DNA of 64,000 nt from UBA7359 sp963976795. Its GTDB lineage: Bacteria; Pseudomonadota; Gammaproteobacteria; Eutrophobiales; Eutrophobiaceae. Shown one piece after another: positions 35,817 through 45,393 of this stretch; the first letter of the stretch is position 1, and each line of letters opens with the position of its first letter. Both the position numbers and the translations under genes were made by a program. The notes under the pieces were generated by a model. That model was not told the origin of the DNA, searched no databases, and saw only the letters and a list, made by a program, of their open reading frames with translations. The stretch spans positions 62,001 to 126,000 of the forward strand of contig CAXBLT010000006.1 of the NCBI GenBank assembly GCA_963976795.1, written 5' to 3'.

Positions 35817-36995
35817 ATGAGTACGAACTTGAAATACCCTAATAAAGACACAAAATCATGGCTGAATAAGCACACGATCCTCTTTTTTTTATTTTTTCTC
35901 TGTTCAACGACAGTTTTTGCTGCAAGTTATGAGGAAGGCAAGCAGGCTTATCTGAAGAAAAACTATGCACTAGCACTTGAGATCCTCAAGCCTCTGGCAG
36001 AACAAGGTGACTCACAGGCCCAAATCACTATGGGCCTAATGTATGACTATGGTCATGGCGTAGAAAAAAGCCCCGCTGAATCGATAAAATGGTATCTCAT
36101 GGCGGCTGAGCAGGGTGTGCCTCTGGTACAGCATGATATTGGAGTAAAATACTTTCAGGGACAGGGTGTAGAACAAAATTACCTTGAGGCTGCCAAGTGG
36201 TGGGAACAATCGGCTAATTCTGGTATTGCTGACTCTCAATTCAACCTTGGCTTAATGTACTATCGCGGGATCGGCATTCCAAAGGATTATGTAAAAGCAG
36301 CAAAGTTATTCGAGGATGCAGCCGAACAAGGGCATGGCAACGCACAATATAGTCTGGCCGTTATGTACGCCTTTGGTCAGAGTAAAACCAAGAACTATGC
36401 CACAGCCTTAAAATGGTTCAACAAATCTGCGGAGCAAGATATTGCTCAGGCTCAGTTCAACCTTGGGGTATTCCATGAAAATGGATATGGCGTAGAGAAA
36501 GATAACGTCGAAGCAAGAAGATGGTATCAGCTCGCCGCGGATCAAGGCTTAGAGGAAGCAAAGCAGAAGTTGAAAGGACTTGATAATAGCAAAACAATGG
36601 TTGTAACAAATTCCGAAAATCTTAAAAAGCCTGGTAAGACGGAAACGACGTCTGATCCTGGTAACTCAGTCTCAGTAGCTGCGCCTGCCTCTTCTGAAAA
36701 CAACTTGAATCTGAGCGATTGGCTAAGGCTACAAGCTACGGATAATTACACGCTACAACTAGGTAGCGTCATTAATGAAAATGATATTATTAACTATATA
36801 AAAAGGTCAGGTCTTGGTTCAAAGGCAGGATATATTGTCGTCAGTGTGAATGGCGTAACTCGGTACACGGCTATATATGGGCTTTATGATAGTTATGCCA
36901 ACGCAGAAGCTGCCGTCAGCGAACTCCCTTTACCCATTCAGAAGTCTAAACCTTGGGTCCGGAACACGGGCATACTGCAAGGTCTATTACTATAA
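35817..36995 (+). CDS. Sel1-repeat protein with C-terminal SPOR domain
   Basis: The 392-residue protein has an N-terminal signal or anchor (hydrophobic 21-36), then five to six Sel1-like TPR repeats (about 38-250; motifs such as AQFNLGVFHENGYGV). A Ser/Thr-rich linker leads to a C-terminal SPOR-like domain (about 305-385; YTLQLGSV at its start). SPOR domains bind denuded peptidoglycan at division sites, so the protein probably acts in the periplasm at the septum or in wall remodelling. Two paralogous unknown genes follow after 23 bases and may share its transcript. Confidence 0.85.
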   Translation: MSTNLKYPNKDTKSWLNKHTILFFLFFLCSTTVFAASYEEGKQAYLKKNYALALEILKPLAEQGDSQAQITMGLMYDYGHGVEKSPAESIKWYLMAAEQGVPLVQHDIGVKYFQGQGVEQNYLEAAKWWEQSANSGIADSQFNLGLMYYRGIGIPKDYVKAAKLFEDAAEQGHGNAQYSLAVMYAFGQSKTKNYATALKWFNKSAEQDIAQAQFNLGVFHENGYGVEKDNVEARRWYQLAADQGLEEAKQKLKGLDNSKTMVVTNSENLKKPGKTETTSDPGNSVSVAAPASSENNLNLSDWLRLQATDNYTLQLGSVINENDIINYIKRSGLGSKAGYIVVSVNGVTRYTAIYGLYDSYANAEAAVSELPLPIQKSKPWVRNTGILQGLLL

Positions 36996-37018
36996 TAGTA
37001 CCGCGGGGATAAAAAATT

Positions 37019-37747
37019 GTGGCCTCGTTTAAAGAAATTCTAAATTCAAACGAAGAAGAACTGCTTCAGCTTCTTTATAAATTCAATATCTCGACTGAAA
37101 GCAGCGAAGATAAAGCTGAAGCTATCGGAATGAAATTAAAATTACGCGAAGCTCAATTAATCTGTGCGATTGGTTTTAATGAATCAACCAGAAATTTGCC
37201 TGAAATACCTCCTATCCTTGGATTTGATAATTATGATGCTTTATTGAATTCTCGGAACGAATTCTTTACAACAGACATCTACAAATTAGTAAGTTTAGAC
37301 AACATCCTTTCTATATACTCAGTCGTAAAAAATGATGGCGCAAGTAAACAAATTCTAGAATACTTGTTATCAAACCGACTTAAGTCAATTGAAAAACGAA
37401 TCGATGAAACAGTAAACTCATTGATTATAGATAAATATAAAGAAGAAATGCGTGCCATTTATTCCGATGGCATTGTCGGTATTGATTTTGCAGAAAATCG
37501 ACTTGAGCAGTCAGATAGTGGCTTTCGTGCCTTATTAAACGAAGTCACATTGATCGTTGAAAACAAGATTATTCCTATTGGTGAGTTATTTTTCCGAGAT
37601 TCCATTTTGCCGCAAGAGAAGAGAAAACTACTCAATAAAGGCCTAATTCCAAGACCTTTAATCGAGGCACGCCTCGAAGATCCAAATATTTCGGATGTCG
37701 AGAAAAAGATCCTTTATGATTACATGAAACTACACCGTGAGAGCTAA
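37019..37747 (+). CDS. Unknown protein, first of a paralogous pair
   Basis: No family recognised. A 242-residue, acidic, mostly helical protein without signal peptide or membrane helix, so probably cytoplasmic. It starts at GTG, 23 bases after the Sel1/SPOR gene. It is clearly related to the next gene: both have an [SA]F-x-E[IL]L start, an L-I/V-C-A-I/L-GFN segment (residues about 47-54), an RNE-FTTD-Y stretch, a DNIL-IYS stretch and a C-terminal EA/KNRLE-type helix pair. It may be an intact duplicated gene of a lineage-specific family. Confidence 0.75.
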   Translation: MASFKEILNSNEEELLQLLYKFNISTESSEDKAEAIGMKLKLREAQLICAIGFNESTRNLPEIPPILGFDNYDALLNSRNEFFTTDIYKLVSLDNILSIYSVVKNDGASKQILEYLLSNRLKSIEKRIDETVNSLIIDKYKEEMRAIYSDGIVGIDFAENRLEQSDSGFRALLNEVTLIVENKIIPIGELFFRDSILPQEKRKLLNKGLIPRPLIEARLEDPNISDVEKKILYDYMKLHRES

Positions 37748-37757
37748 TTAAACCACT

Positions 37758-38471
37758 ATGATCAGTTTTACAGAATTACTAACCGCTTCAGATGATGAGC
37801 TCGTCCGAATATTTTATAAAACCAACGCTGGTGAAGAAAAAGATTTCATTAAACGTCTTAATATTGTTGCTGCGCAACTCGATCTTAATCATTCACAACT
37901 AGTCTGCGCCCTGGGCTTTAATAAACACATTCGTGAACTGACTGATATACAACAACAGCTTGGATTTCGTTCTTATAAGTTACTGACCTACCGACAAAAC
38001 GAACTATTTACCACTGATACTTATACCCAATTACCAATTGATAATATTCTGGACATCTACTCAGAGAGACTTGAAGATCAGGAAGTACTCGATACCTTGA
38101 GAAAACTATTACGGCCGCGACTTGAGCACATAGAAAATCAAATTGAAAAAACTGGTGACCCCGGCCATATCATAAGTTATAAAATGGAAATACACTCCAT
38201 ATACACTGCCGGCATTGCGGACAAGGCCTTTGCTGATGATCGCCTCAAAAAAGATATTGGAAAATATCGATTAATGGCCAACGAAGCTAATGTCATTATC
38301 GAGGCCGGTTATCACCCACCCAGCAATCTATTTTTTATGGATACCCTTTCACCCGAAGAAAGAAAATATTTAATAGAAGATGGCCACATTAACAATGACA
38401 TGATCAAAAACCGTCTACAGAACGCCAAGATTAGCGAAGAAGAACGTGAAATTCTCGAAGAGCATATATAG
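37758..38471 (+). CDS. Unknown protein, second of a paralogous pair
   Basis: No family recognised. The 237-residue protein is the paralogue of the gene ten bases upstream. Shared blocks are QLVCALGFN, RQNELFTTD, DNILDIYS and the C-terminal RLQNAKISEEEREILEE region that matches RLEDPNISDVEKKILYD in the partner. It too lacks a signal peptide or membrane segment. The close spacing suggests an operon and perhaps a heteromer. Its stop lies two bases from the convergent PepSY gene. Confidence 0.75.
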   Translation: MISFTELLTASDDELVRIFYKTNAGEEKDFIKRLNIVAAQLDLNHSQLVCALGFNKHIRELTDIQQQLGFRSYKLLTYRQNELFTTDTYTQLPIDNILDIYSERLEDQEVLDTLRKLLRPRLEHIENQIEKTGDPGHIISYKMEIHSIYTAGIADKAFADDRLKKDIGKYRLMANEANVIIEAGYHPPSNLFFMDTLSPEERKYLIEDGHINNDMIKNRLQNAKISEEEREILEEHI

Positions 38472-38472
38472 A

Positions 38473-39000
38473 TCATTTTTTATTAGCTTCCTCACCTATT
38501 TCCCACTTTTCAATTTGAACCTCAACTATATCGCCTGAAGTAGCATCAACTTCTATCTTGAACTCAACTCCATATTTATCAACAATATCGAATTCATAAG
38601 AAACCTGTCCATTTGATTCAATCTCATATTCAACTTCTTCAATAGTGCCTGGGTATAAATCCGTTGCGATTGTACTTGCCTCCTTTTCAGAAACCTTCAT
38701 TTTCTTTTTAAACAGAGGTACGTCTGAATTTGCTACTTCCTGTTCTATTTCAATTATCTCTCCACTATGCGCATCACACTCAAACTCCCATATCTTGCCA
38801 TCGAGATCTCTCATTTCAATTTCATAAGCAGAAACACCTTCATCAGTAAAACCCAAGTATTCCACTTTTGTATATGTTCCTGTACGTATTGCTGTTGTCG
38901 CCAACATACAAGCTTCAAGGCCTCCCTGATGATTAGCATTAGCACTGGTATTGGTGGTAGCTAAAAATATTAATAAAAATGGCATGAATAACCTAAACAT
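38473..39000 (-). CDS. Periplasmic protein with two PepSY-like domains
   Basis: A 175-residue protein with a signal peptide (hydrophobic residues about 3-15, then SANAN) and two PepSY-like units, about 30-90 and 97-165. Each ends with the typical D-x-x-SG-[ED]-I-[IV]-E pattern (DAHSGEIIEIE, DATSGDIVEVQ). PepSY domains are associated with inhibition of proteases or with metal-responsive envelope proteins; the partner is not visible here. It is convergent with the paralogue pair and divergent from the TonB-dependent receptor. Confidence 0.82.
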   Translation of the reverse strand: MFRLFMPFLLIFLATTNTSANANHQGGLEACMLATTAIRTGTYTKVEYLGFTDEGVSAYEIEMRDLDGKIWEFECDAHSGEIIEIEQEVANSDVPLFKKKMKVSEKEASTIATDLYPGTIEEVEYEIESNGQVSYEFDIVDKYGVEFKIEVDATSGDIVEVQIEKWEIGEEANKK

Positions 39001-39278
39001 TCTAAATTACCCCTAAGCTTATAAATGACAACCAGATGTTATATCTGAGAAGCAGAATTAATATAGAAGATTTCCTAAAAACACTGTGATTTTTTCCTTA
39101 TTTGGGCTGTGGCTTCTGATTGAAAAGCAGTTTAGATATAAACAGTCTTGTTTGATAAGGTGATTTAAGGATTTTTTCCTATATATTAAAGAAAATCCCC
39201 ACTTTAATATTCACGCAAGATTAGCAATGTGCTAGCTCATTGCTTTTTAGCGTATTAATACTATCTGAGGGGGATATT

Positions 39279-41675
39279 ATGACTGCATATCGTATCGCAG
39301 CCACTACACTATTGTTATCAATTACATACTCAGCGGTTTTTGCTGAAGATGATGTTCAGCAAAAGAGTGCACTTGAAGTTATTGGAATCACGCCAACGCA
39401 CGGCGTTGGGCTTCCGGAAGAACTCATTCCTTATAATGTACAATCTTCCAGCAGTGATGATATCGAAAGAAGCCAAACCTTAGGTTTGACCGACTTCATG
39501 AACTACAATCTCGGCAGTGTCACGATTAATGATGCTCAGAATAATCCTCTACAAGCAGATGTCCAGTACCGTGGCTATTCACTTTCACCTCTATTAGGTT
39601 TACCACAGGGCCTCGCGGTTTTCCAAAATGGTGTGCGTATCAACGAGCCCTTTGGTGATTCTATGAATTGGGATTTAGTACCGGAATCTTCGATTGCCAA
39701 TATTAATTTAATCGGCGGAGCTAACCCGGTATTTGGTTTGAATACTCTTGGGGGCTCACTTTCAATTACAACAAAAAATGGCTTTACACACCCAGGCCAT
39801 AGCATAGAAACCTACGGAGGTTCATTTGATCGTGTAGTAACAACCCTGGAATCTGGAGGTAATAACGGTAACTGGGGTTATTTCCTGACAGCAAATTATT
39901 TCGATGAAGAAGGTTGGCGTGATGTCTCCCCTTCTGATGCGTTAAACTTGTTTGGTTCAATAGGCTACCGCAGTGCCAGCACAACACTCGACTTGAGTTT
40001 GAATCAAGGCCATACCGATCTTATAGGTAATGGTTCATCGCCTGCTGAATTACTCGAAATAGACCGAGATGCAGTATTCACCTCTCCTGACCAAACCAGG
40101 AATGAGCTGACAATGCTTAACCTGCAAGGCACACATTGGGTTAACGATACTATTCAGTTAAGCGGGAATAGTTTTTATAGACGAAATCGAACAGAAAGTT
40201 TTAACGGTGATGGTTCAGAGTTTGAAGACTGTGGTGGTGCCAATGCCGGGCTTTTATGTGAAGAAGACGACCTGACTGCACCTATCGAAGATCAGAACGG
40301 AAACAGTATTGCTGAAGATAACGTTGATGGTTCTGAACGAAATGCAATTAACAATTTAAGCAATCGTGATCAAGAAGGCTTTGGAGCGAACTTGCAAACG
40401 ACATTTTTGAATGATCTGTTCGGGCACAAAAATCAGTTTATCTTCGGCGCAGGATATCAACAAGGGAACATTGATTTCTTCTCGGCTGTCGAAATAGCCT
40501 CACTTAATTGTGAAATCAGTGGGAATGACTGCACGCTTGCCAGTGCGGACCGTGGCACAACAGGAACTGCTATATTCGTACCAGAAGAAGGAAATAATAT
40601 AAAAGCACATAATCGTGTTTGGTCTCTTTATGCTACAGATACTTTCTCAGTAACAGAAAAACTGGCATTAACAGCATCAGTTCGATACAACAATTCTCAT
40701 ATTGTTGTCGGTGATCGTTCAACTGATTATCTTTATGCCGATCCAAACGATCCCGATGCATTGAATGGCGAACATGATTATGACCGCATTAATCCAGCAT
40801 TTGGTATAACCTATAATTTTGATGACACTAATGGTGTCTATGGTAGTTACAGCGAATCATCAAGAGCACCGACACCGATCGAATTACTTTGTGCCAGAGA
40901 AGATGCCCCTTGTAACCTGCCAAATGCCTTTCTTGCAGATCCTCCTCTTGAACAAGTTGTAACCAAGAGTTTTGAAGGTGGTTTTAGAGGTACTTTTAGA
41001 AATGGGATCAATTACAGCATTAGCGGATTCCACAGTACAAACAACGATGACATCATTTTTGGTTCTACTGGCGGCACAACCTCGAGCCAGGGTTTCTTTA
41101 GAAATGTAGGTGATACTGAGCGTGTAGGGACTGAACTTGGTTTATCTGGTGTTTTCACTAAAAAGCTTAATTGGTATTTAAACTATAGTTTCGTGGATGC
41201 CACATTTCAGGATGCTTTTGTAGGAATCAGTGCCAACCATCCTAATGCCTCTGATATAAATGGCGATGGTGATGCAAATGAAATTCAGGTTAATTCTGGT
41301 GACAAGATTCCTGGCATTCCTGAACATTCTATAAAACTAGGTGGCCTTTTCTCTTTTACAGATAAGTTTTCAATCGGCGCAAATGTAATATACAACTCGA
41401 CTCAAGTACTAAGAGGCGATGAAAGCAACGAGTTGGGACCGGTTGATGGCTATGCGGTAGTAAACTTAAATAGCACTTATAAAATCAATAAAACTTTTTC
41501 ACTTTTTGCCCGCGTCAATAATTTATTTGATACCGACTATGAAACCTTTGGCCTGTTAGGCGAAGCAGACGAAGTGTTCGATGGTTCTGGTAGCACACAG
41601 GCATTTTCTGATGCCACATTTTTAGGTGCGGGAGCACCTATCAATGGCTTTGTGGGTGTAACAGCAAGTTTTTAG
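39279..41675 (+). CDS. TonB-dependent outer-membrane receptor
   Basis: Outer-membrane active transporter driven by TonB. From the ATG at 39279, which has a strong GAGGGGG ribosome site (the frame itself extends 13 codons further), the product is 798 residues. It has a signal peptide ending SAVFAED, a TonB-box-like LEVIGITP, a plug domain (about 40-160) with the conserved VQYRGYS and GVRINEPFGD segments, then a long 22-strand barrel ending in phenylalanine. The substrate is not evident: no siderophore, heme or cobalamin genes lie beside it, and no riboswitch or clear Fur box was seen upstream. Confidence 0.9.
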   Translation: MTAYRIAATTLLLSITYSAVFAEDDVQQKSALEVIGITPTHGVGLPEELIPYNVQSSSSDDIERSQTLGLTDFMNYNLGSVTINDAQNNPLQADVQYRGYSLSPLLGLPQGLAVFQNGVRINEPFGDSMNWDLVPESSIANINLIGGANPVFGLNTLGGSLSITTKNGFTHPGHSIETYGGSFDRVVTTLESGGNNGNWGYFLTANYFDEEGWRDVSPSDALNLFGSIGYRSASTTLDLSLNQGHTDLIGNGSSPAELLEIDRDAVFTSPDQTRNELTMLNLQGTHWVNDTIQLSGNSFYRRNRTESFNGDGSEFEDCGGANAGLLCEEDDLTAPIEDQNGNSIAEDNVDGSERNAINNLSNRDQEGFGANLQTTFLNDLFGHKNQFIFGAGYQQGNIDFFSAVEIASLNCEISGNDCTLASADRGTTGTAIFVPEEGNNIKAHNRVWSLYATDTFSVTEKLALTASVRYNNSHIVVGDRSTDYLYADPNDPDALNGEHDYDRINPAFGITYNFDDTNGVYGSYSESSRAPTPIELLCAREDAPCNLPNAFLADPPLEQVVTKSFEGGFRGTFRNGINYSISGFHSTNNDDIIFGSTGGTTSSQGFFRNVGDTERVGTELGLSGVFTKKLNWYLNYSFVDATFQDAFVGISANHPNASDINGDGDANEIQVNSGDKIPGIPEHSIKLGGLFSFTDKFSIGANVIYNSTQVLRGDESNELGPVDGYAVVNLNSTYKINKTFSLFARVNNLFDTDYETFGLLGEADEVFDGSGSTQAFSDATFLGAGAPINGFVGVTASF

Positions 41676-41703
41676 TCTAGTACCAGGTAATCTGGCCCTC
41701 TTG

Positions 41704-41737
41704 AGGCGGATTCTATTTTTAGAATTCGCCTTTTTTA
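41704..41737 (+). terminator. Intrinsic terminator after the TonB receptor gene
   Basis: AGGCGGATTCTA and TAGAATTCGCCT pair over 12 positions with one G-T, around a TTTT loop, and a T-run follows. It begins 28 bases after the stop codon. Confidence 0.88.
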
Positions 41738-41857
41738 TTGTAAAATGAAAAGCTCAATATGAATTAGTAAATAAAATATCCCATGAATCAAAATTTAATA
41801 ACCTGCGTTAAGGTTTTACTGATTGATCTACAAGTATATGGAATTGATTAAAAAAAT

Positions 41858-43393
41858 ATGAGTAATTTATACGCGCTTTTTGAGGAACGTTTTTCACCAA
41901 ACCTGACACAGAGTTTCATAATAACCAAAGACAACAGAACCTACAGCTACCAAGACTTGCTCAGCAGTACTTCACAGATAGCATATATCCTAAACAGCTA
42001 TAAACTCAGCAAGGGCGACAGGGTTATCTTTCAGGTTAAAAAATCACCAGAAGCGATCTTTTTATATCTTGCTTGTCTTAAACTTGGTTTAATATCTGTA
42101 CCGTTAAACACGTCCTATACAGCATCAGAAATATCCTACTTTCTGGATGATATAGAACCTAGTATCGTCATTTGTGATCCTGAGTCACCCATTATTAAAG
42201 AGAACCTATTAACAGATCAGAACCAGATACACTTATTGACGCTTGATGGTTCTGGAAAGGGTTCATTAATTGAGAATCTTTCAAATGATGCTTGCCATGA
42301 ATCAATAGTAGACACCCAGGTCAATGATACTGCTTGCATACTGTATACAAGTGGCACCACAGGAAAACCAAAGGGCGCGATGATCACGCATGGGAACCTC
42401 GCGTCGAATGCCATAACCCTTCATCAAATCTGGGGTTTTAGTAAAAATGATATTTTACTACACGCCCTGCCAATATTTCACGTTCATGGTCTTTTCGTAG
42501 CATTAAACTGCGCGCTGCTGAGCGCTAACACAATGATTTTCCTGGAACATTTTGATGTGGACGAAGTTATTCACCATCTACCAAAAGCAACCGTTTTGAT
42601 GGGTGTACCGACCTATTATGCACGTTTACTTTCACACCCGGATTTCACAGCTTCAACATATAAAAACATGCGTTTGTTTATATCAGGCTCAGCCCCGCTA
42701 TTAAAAGAAGTGTCAGATAACTTTTTTATTAAAACCGGTCATCGTGTGCTAGAACGTTATGGTATGACAGAAACAGTAATGATAGCGTCAAATCCATTAA
42801 ATGGTGAACGTGTACCCGGTTCAGTCGGTACAGCACTGCCCGGCATTGATGTGAGAATCACTGCCGATGATGGGAGAATATTAGCTGAAAATGAAACGGG
42901 AAACATCCAGGTCTCTGGGCCAAATGTATTTAACGGTTATTGGCGTAAACCAGATAAGACAAAAGAAGAATTCACAGATGACGGTTTTTTTAAGACTGGC
43001 GATGTAGGTTTTTTAAATGACCGTGATTACTTAACGATTATCGGTCGCTCAAAAGATCTTATTATTTCCGGTGGTTATAATGTATATCCTAAAGAAGTTG
43101 AAAACCTCATCAATGACTATGCAAATATTGAAGAATCTGCCGTGATAGGAGTGCCACACCCCGATTTCGGTGAAGGCGTTATCGCAGTAGTAGTGATGGA
43201 GCCAGGGAAAAAAGAAGAATTTGATGCAACAACGTTAATTAAATTTCTCAAACAACATCTCGCCAATTACAAGGTACCCAAATTTGTCTTTGCGATTGAT
43301 AAACTGCCTATTAATGTAATGGGGAAAGTACAAAAAAACATACTACGTGATCGGTTTCAGGATGCCTTTGAAAGACAGACAATAGCGAATTAA
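41858..43393 (+). CDS. matB: Malonyl-CoA synthetase-like acyl-CoA ligase (MatB type)
   Basis: AMP-forming ligase of the ANL superfamily. The 511-residue protein has the P-loop YTSGTTGKPKG, the LPIFHVHGLFVA stretch typical of malonyl-CoA synthetases, the ERYGMTE motif, the hinge region GRSKDLIISGGYNVYPKEVE and the C-terminal catalytic lysine (GKVQKN). The length and LPIFHVHG motif favour malonate over longer acids, but methylmalonate or other short acids are possible. It is convergent with prpE. Malonyl-CoA could feed fatty-acid synthesis. Confidence 0.8.
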   Translation: MSNLYALFEERFSPNLTQSFIITKDNRTYSYQDLLSSTSQIAYILNSYKLSKGDRVIFQVKKSPEAIFLYLACLKLGLISVPLNTSYTASEISYFLDDIEPSIVICDPESPIIKENLLTDQNQIHLLTLDGSGKGSLIENLSNDACHESIVDTQVNDTACILYTSGTTGKPKGAMITHGNLASNAITLHQIWGFSKNDILLHALPIFHVHGLFVALNCALLSANTMIFLEHFDVDEVIHHLPKATVLMGVPTYYARLLSHPDFTASTYKNMRLFISGSAPLLKEVSDNFFIKTGHRVLERYGMTETVMIASNPLNGERVPGSVGTALPGIDVRITADDGRILAENETGNIQVSGPNVFNGYWRKPDKTKEEFTDDGFFKTGDVGFLNDRDYLTIIGRSKDLIISGGYNVYPKEVENLINDYANIEESAVIGVPHPDFGEGVIAVVVMEPGKKEEFDATTLIKFLKQHLANYKVPKFVFAIDKLPINVMGKVQKNILRDRFQDAFERQTIAN

Positions 43394-43413
43394 CATGTTT
43401 TTTGTTGCTGGAT

Positions 43414-45291
43414 TTATTTTTTAAAGACTTCTGCGATTTCTTCAAGGATAGAGACATCATCAATCGTTGCTGGCACTTTAAATGCTTCATCATCAGCAAT
43501 TTTTTTCATGATGCCGCGTAATATTTTGCCAGAACGCGTTTTAGGTAGTCTTTTCAAAACAAGCACTTTTTTAAAAGCCGCAACAGGGCCAATATCATTT
43601 CGCACACGCGCAATAAGATCTTGCATGATCTTGTCATGGTCAGTAGTAACACCATTATTTAATACAACTAGTCCTATAGGTAGTTGGCCTTTTAATTGAT
43701 CATTAACACCTATGACAGCACACTCGGCAACATCAGGATGCGCCGCTAGCACTTCTTCCATCGCACCTGTCGATAAACGATGGCCCGCAACATTAATCAC
43801 GTCACCGAGTCGGCTCATCACCCAGACGTCACCATCTTCATCAATATATCCAGCATCCCAGGTTATATAATAGCCATCATAAACGGAAAGATAAGAATCA
43901 ATATAAGCTTGGTCATTTTTCCATAAAGACTGTAAACAACCGGGGGGCAGAGGTAATTTTAAGGCTATTTTTCCCATTTCGCCTGCGGGCAATGGAATGC
44001 CTTGTTCATCAAGCACTTGCAAGTCATAGCCGGGTACAGGCCTTGATGTAGAACCATGTTTTACAGGTAACTGTTCAAGCCCCATGCAGTTAGCAGTGAT
44101 CGCCCAACCCGTTTCAGTCTGCCACCAGTGATCAATAACAGGCACACCTAGTTTATCTTCGGCCCACTCTATAGTGGCAGGGTCACAACGTTCACCGGCA
44201 AGGAAAAGCGTTTGTAGTGAAGATAAATCATAGTCTTTAATAAAATCACCATCAGGGTCGTTACCTTTAATTGCCCTGAAGGCCGTTGGTGCTGTGAACA
44301 GTGCGTTTACTTTATGTTGTTCAATAACACGCCAGAAGGCACCGGCATCGGGCGTCCCTACGGGCTTGCCTTCATAAAGAACCGTGGTACAACCACGCAA
44401 TAAAGGGGCATAGACTATATATGAATGCCCCACCACCCAACCAACATCTGACGCAGACCAAAATACGTCACCAGGATTTATATTATAGATATTCTTCATC
44501 GACCAATTCAGCGCAACGGCATGCCCCCCGTTATCTCGCAAGACTCCTTTTGGCGTACCCGTTGTTCCCGAAGTATAAAGAATATATAAAGGGTCAGTCG
44601 CGTCGACAGGAAAACAGTCAACCGCTTCAGCCATTGCACTAGCCTCTTGCCAATCTATATCACGCCCCTCTATCAAATTCACTTTGCATTGAGGTCGTTG
44701 CAGAATAATACAGGCCTCTGGTTTATGATTTGCTGTTGCAATAGCTGCATCAAGTAGTGGCTTATACTCGATGATACGATTCACTTCGATACCGCAGGAT
44801 GCGGAGACAATCACTTTCGGTTGCGCATCATTAATACGTGCGGCCAGTTCATTAGAAGCAAAACCTCCAAATACAACTGAATGGATAGCACCAAGTCGCG
44901 CACAAGCCAACATAGCGATCACTGCTTCGGGAACCATTGGCATATAAATAATTACTGTATCTCCTTTACCAACTCCTTGATCGCTTAGTACGCCTGAAAA
45001 GTTAGCTGTCAGATCGCGTAATTCTCTATAGCTAAATCGCTTAATTGTATCTGTTACGGGACTGTCGTAAATGAGGGCAGTTTGGTCAGCATGTCCGTTT
45101 TCAACATGTCTATCCAACGCATTAAAGCAGGTATTTAGCTTTCCGTCTGGAAACCATTTATAAAATGGCGGGTTTGCATCATCAAGAACTTTTGTAAAGG
45201 GTTTCTTCCAATCTATGTCCTTTGCTGCATCAGACCAATACGCTTCAGGGTTTTCTAATGAACGTTTATAAGCTTTTAAATATTCAGACAT
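43414..45291 (-). CDS. prpE: Propionyl-CoA synthetase (propionate-CoA ligase)
   Basis: AMP-forming ligase that activates propionate. The 625-residue protein has the N-terminal ACAS region (EAYWSDAAKDIDW), the P-loop YTSGTTGTPKG, the WWQTETGW motif and the C-terminal PKTRSGKILR segment with the acetylation-sensitive catalytic lysine. The length and the N-terminal region match PrpE better than acetyl-CoA synthetase. It stands alone downstream of ppsA, with a palindrome (TTCCAC..GTGGAA) 45 bases upstream, and feeds the prp operon at 49-51 kb. Confidence 0.9.
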   Translation of the reverse strand: MSEYLKAYKRSLENPEAYWSDAAKDIDWKKPFTKVLDDANPPFYKWFPDGKLNTCFNALDRHVENGHADQTALIYDSPVTDTIKRFSYRELRDLTANFSGVLSDQGVGKGDTVIIYMPMVPEAVIAMLACARLGAIHSVVFGGFASNELAARINDAQPKVIVSASCGIEVNRIIEYKPLLDAAIATANHKPEACIILQRPQCKVNLIEGRDIDWQEASAMAEAVDCFPVDATDPLYILYTSGTTGTPKGVLRDNGGHAVALNWSMKNIYNINPGDVFWSASDVGWVVGHSYIVYAPLLRGCTTVLYEGKPVGTPDAGAFWRVIEQHKVNALFTAPTAFRAIKGNDPDGDFIKDYDLSSLQTLFLAGERCDPATIEWAEDKLGVPVIDHWWQTETGWAITANCMGLEQLPVKHGSTSRPVPGYDLQVLDEQGIPLPAGEMGKIALKLPLPPGCLQSLWKNDQAYIDSYLSVYDGYYITWDAGYIDEDGDVWVMSRLGDVINVAGHRLSTGAMEEVLAAHPDVAECAVIGVNDQLKGQLPIGLVVLNNGVTTDHDKIMQDLIARVRNDIGPVAAFKKVLVLKRLPKTRSGKILRGIMKKIADDEAFKVPATIDDVSILEEIAEVFKK

Positions 45292-45335
45292 ATCCTAGCC
45301 TCGATTCTTCAATATTTGCAATTAAGCTAACCTAT

Positions 45336-45349
45336 TTCCACCTGTGGAA
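45336..45349. promoter_or_regulatory. 14-bp palindrome upstream of prpE
   Basis: TTCCACCTGTGGAA is a perfect inverted repeat with a 2-base centre, 45-58 bases before the prpE start, in a position suitable for an operator. No matching site was noticed elsewhere, so its use is unproven. Confidence 0.3.
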
Positions 45350-45393
45350 TAATCAACTTTATTGCCAACAAACTCAATTCTCTCAAGTGTCTC

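Noticed and set aside
39001..39278. Possible cobalamin riboswitch or Fur box before the TonB receptor
   Set aside because: No B12-box or convincing 19-bp Fur-type palindrome was found in the 278 bases.
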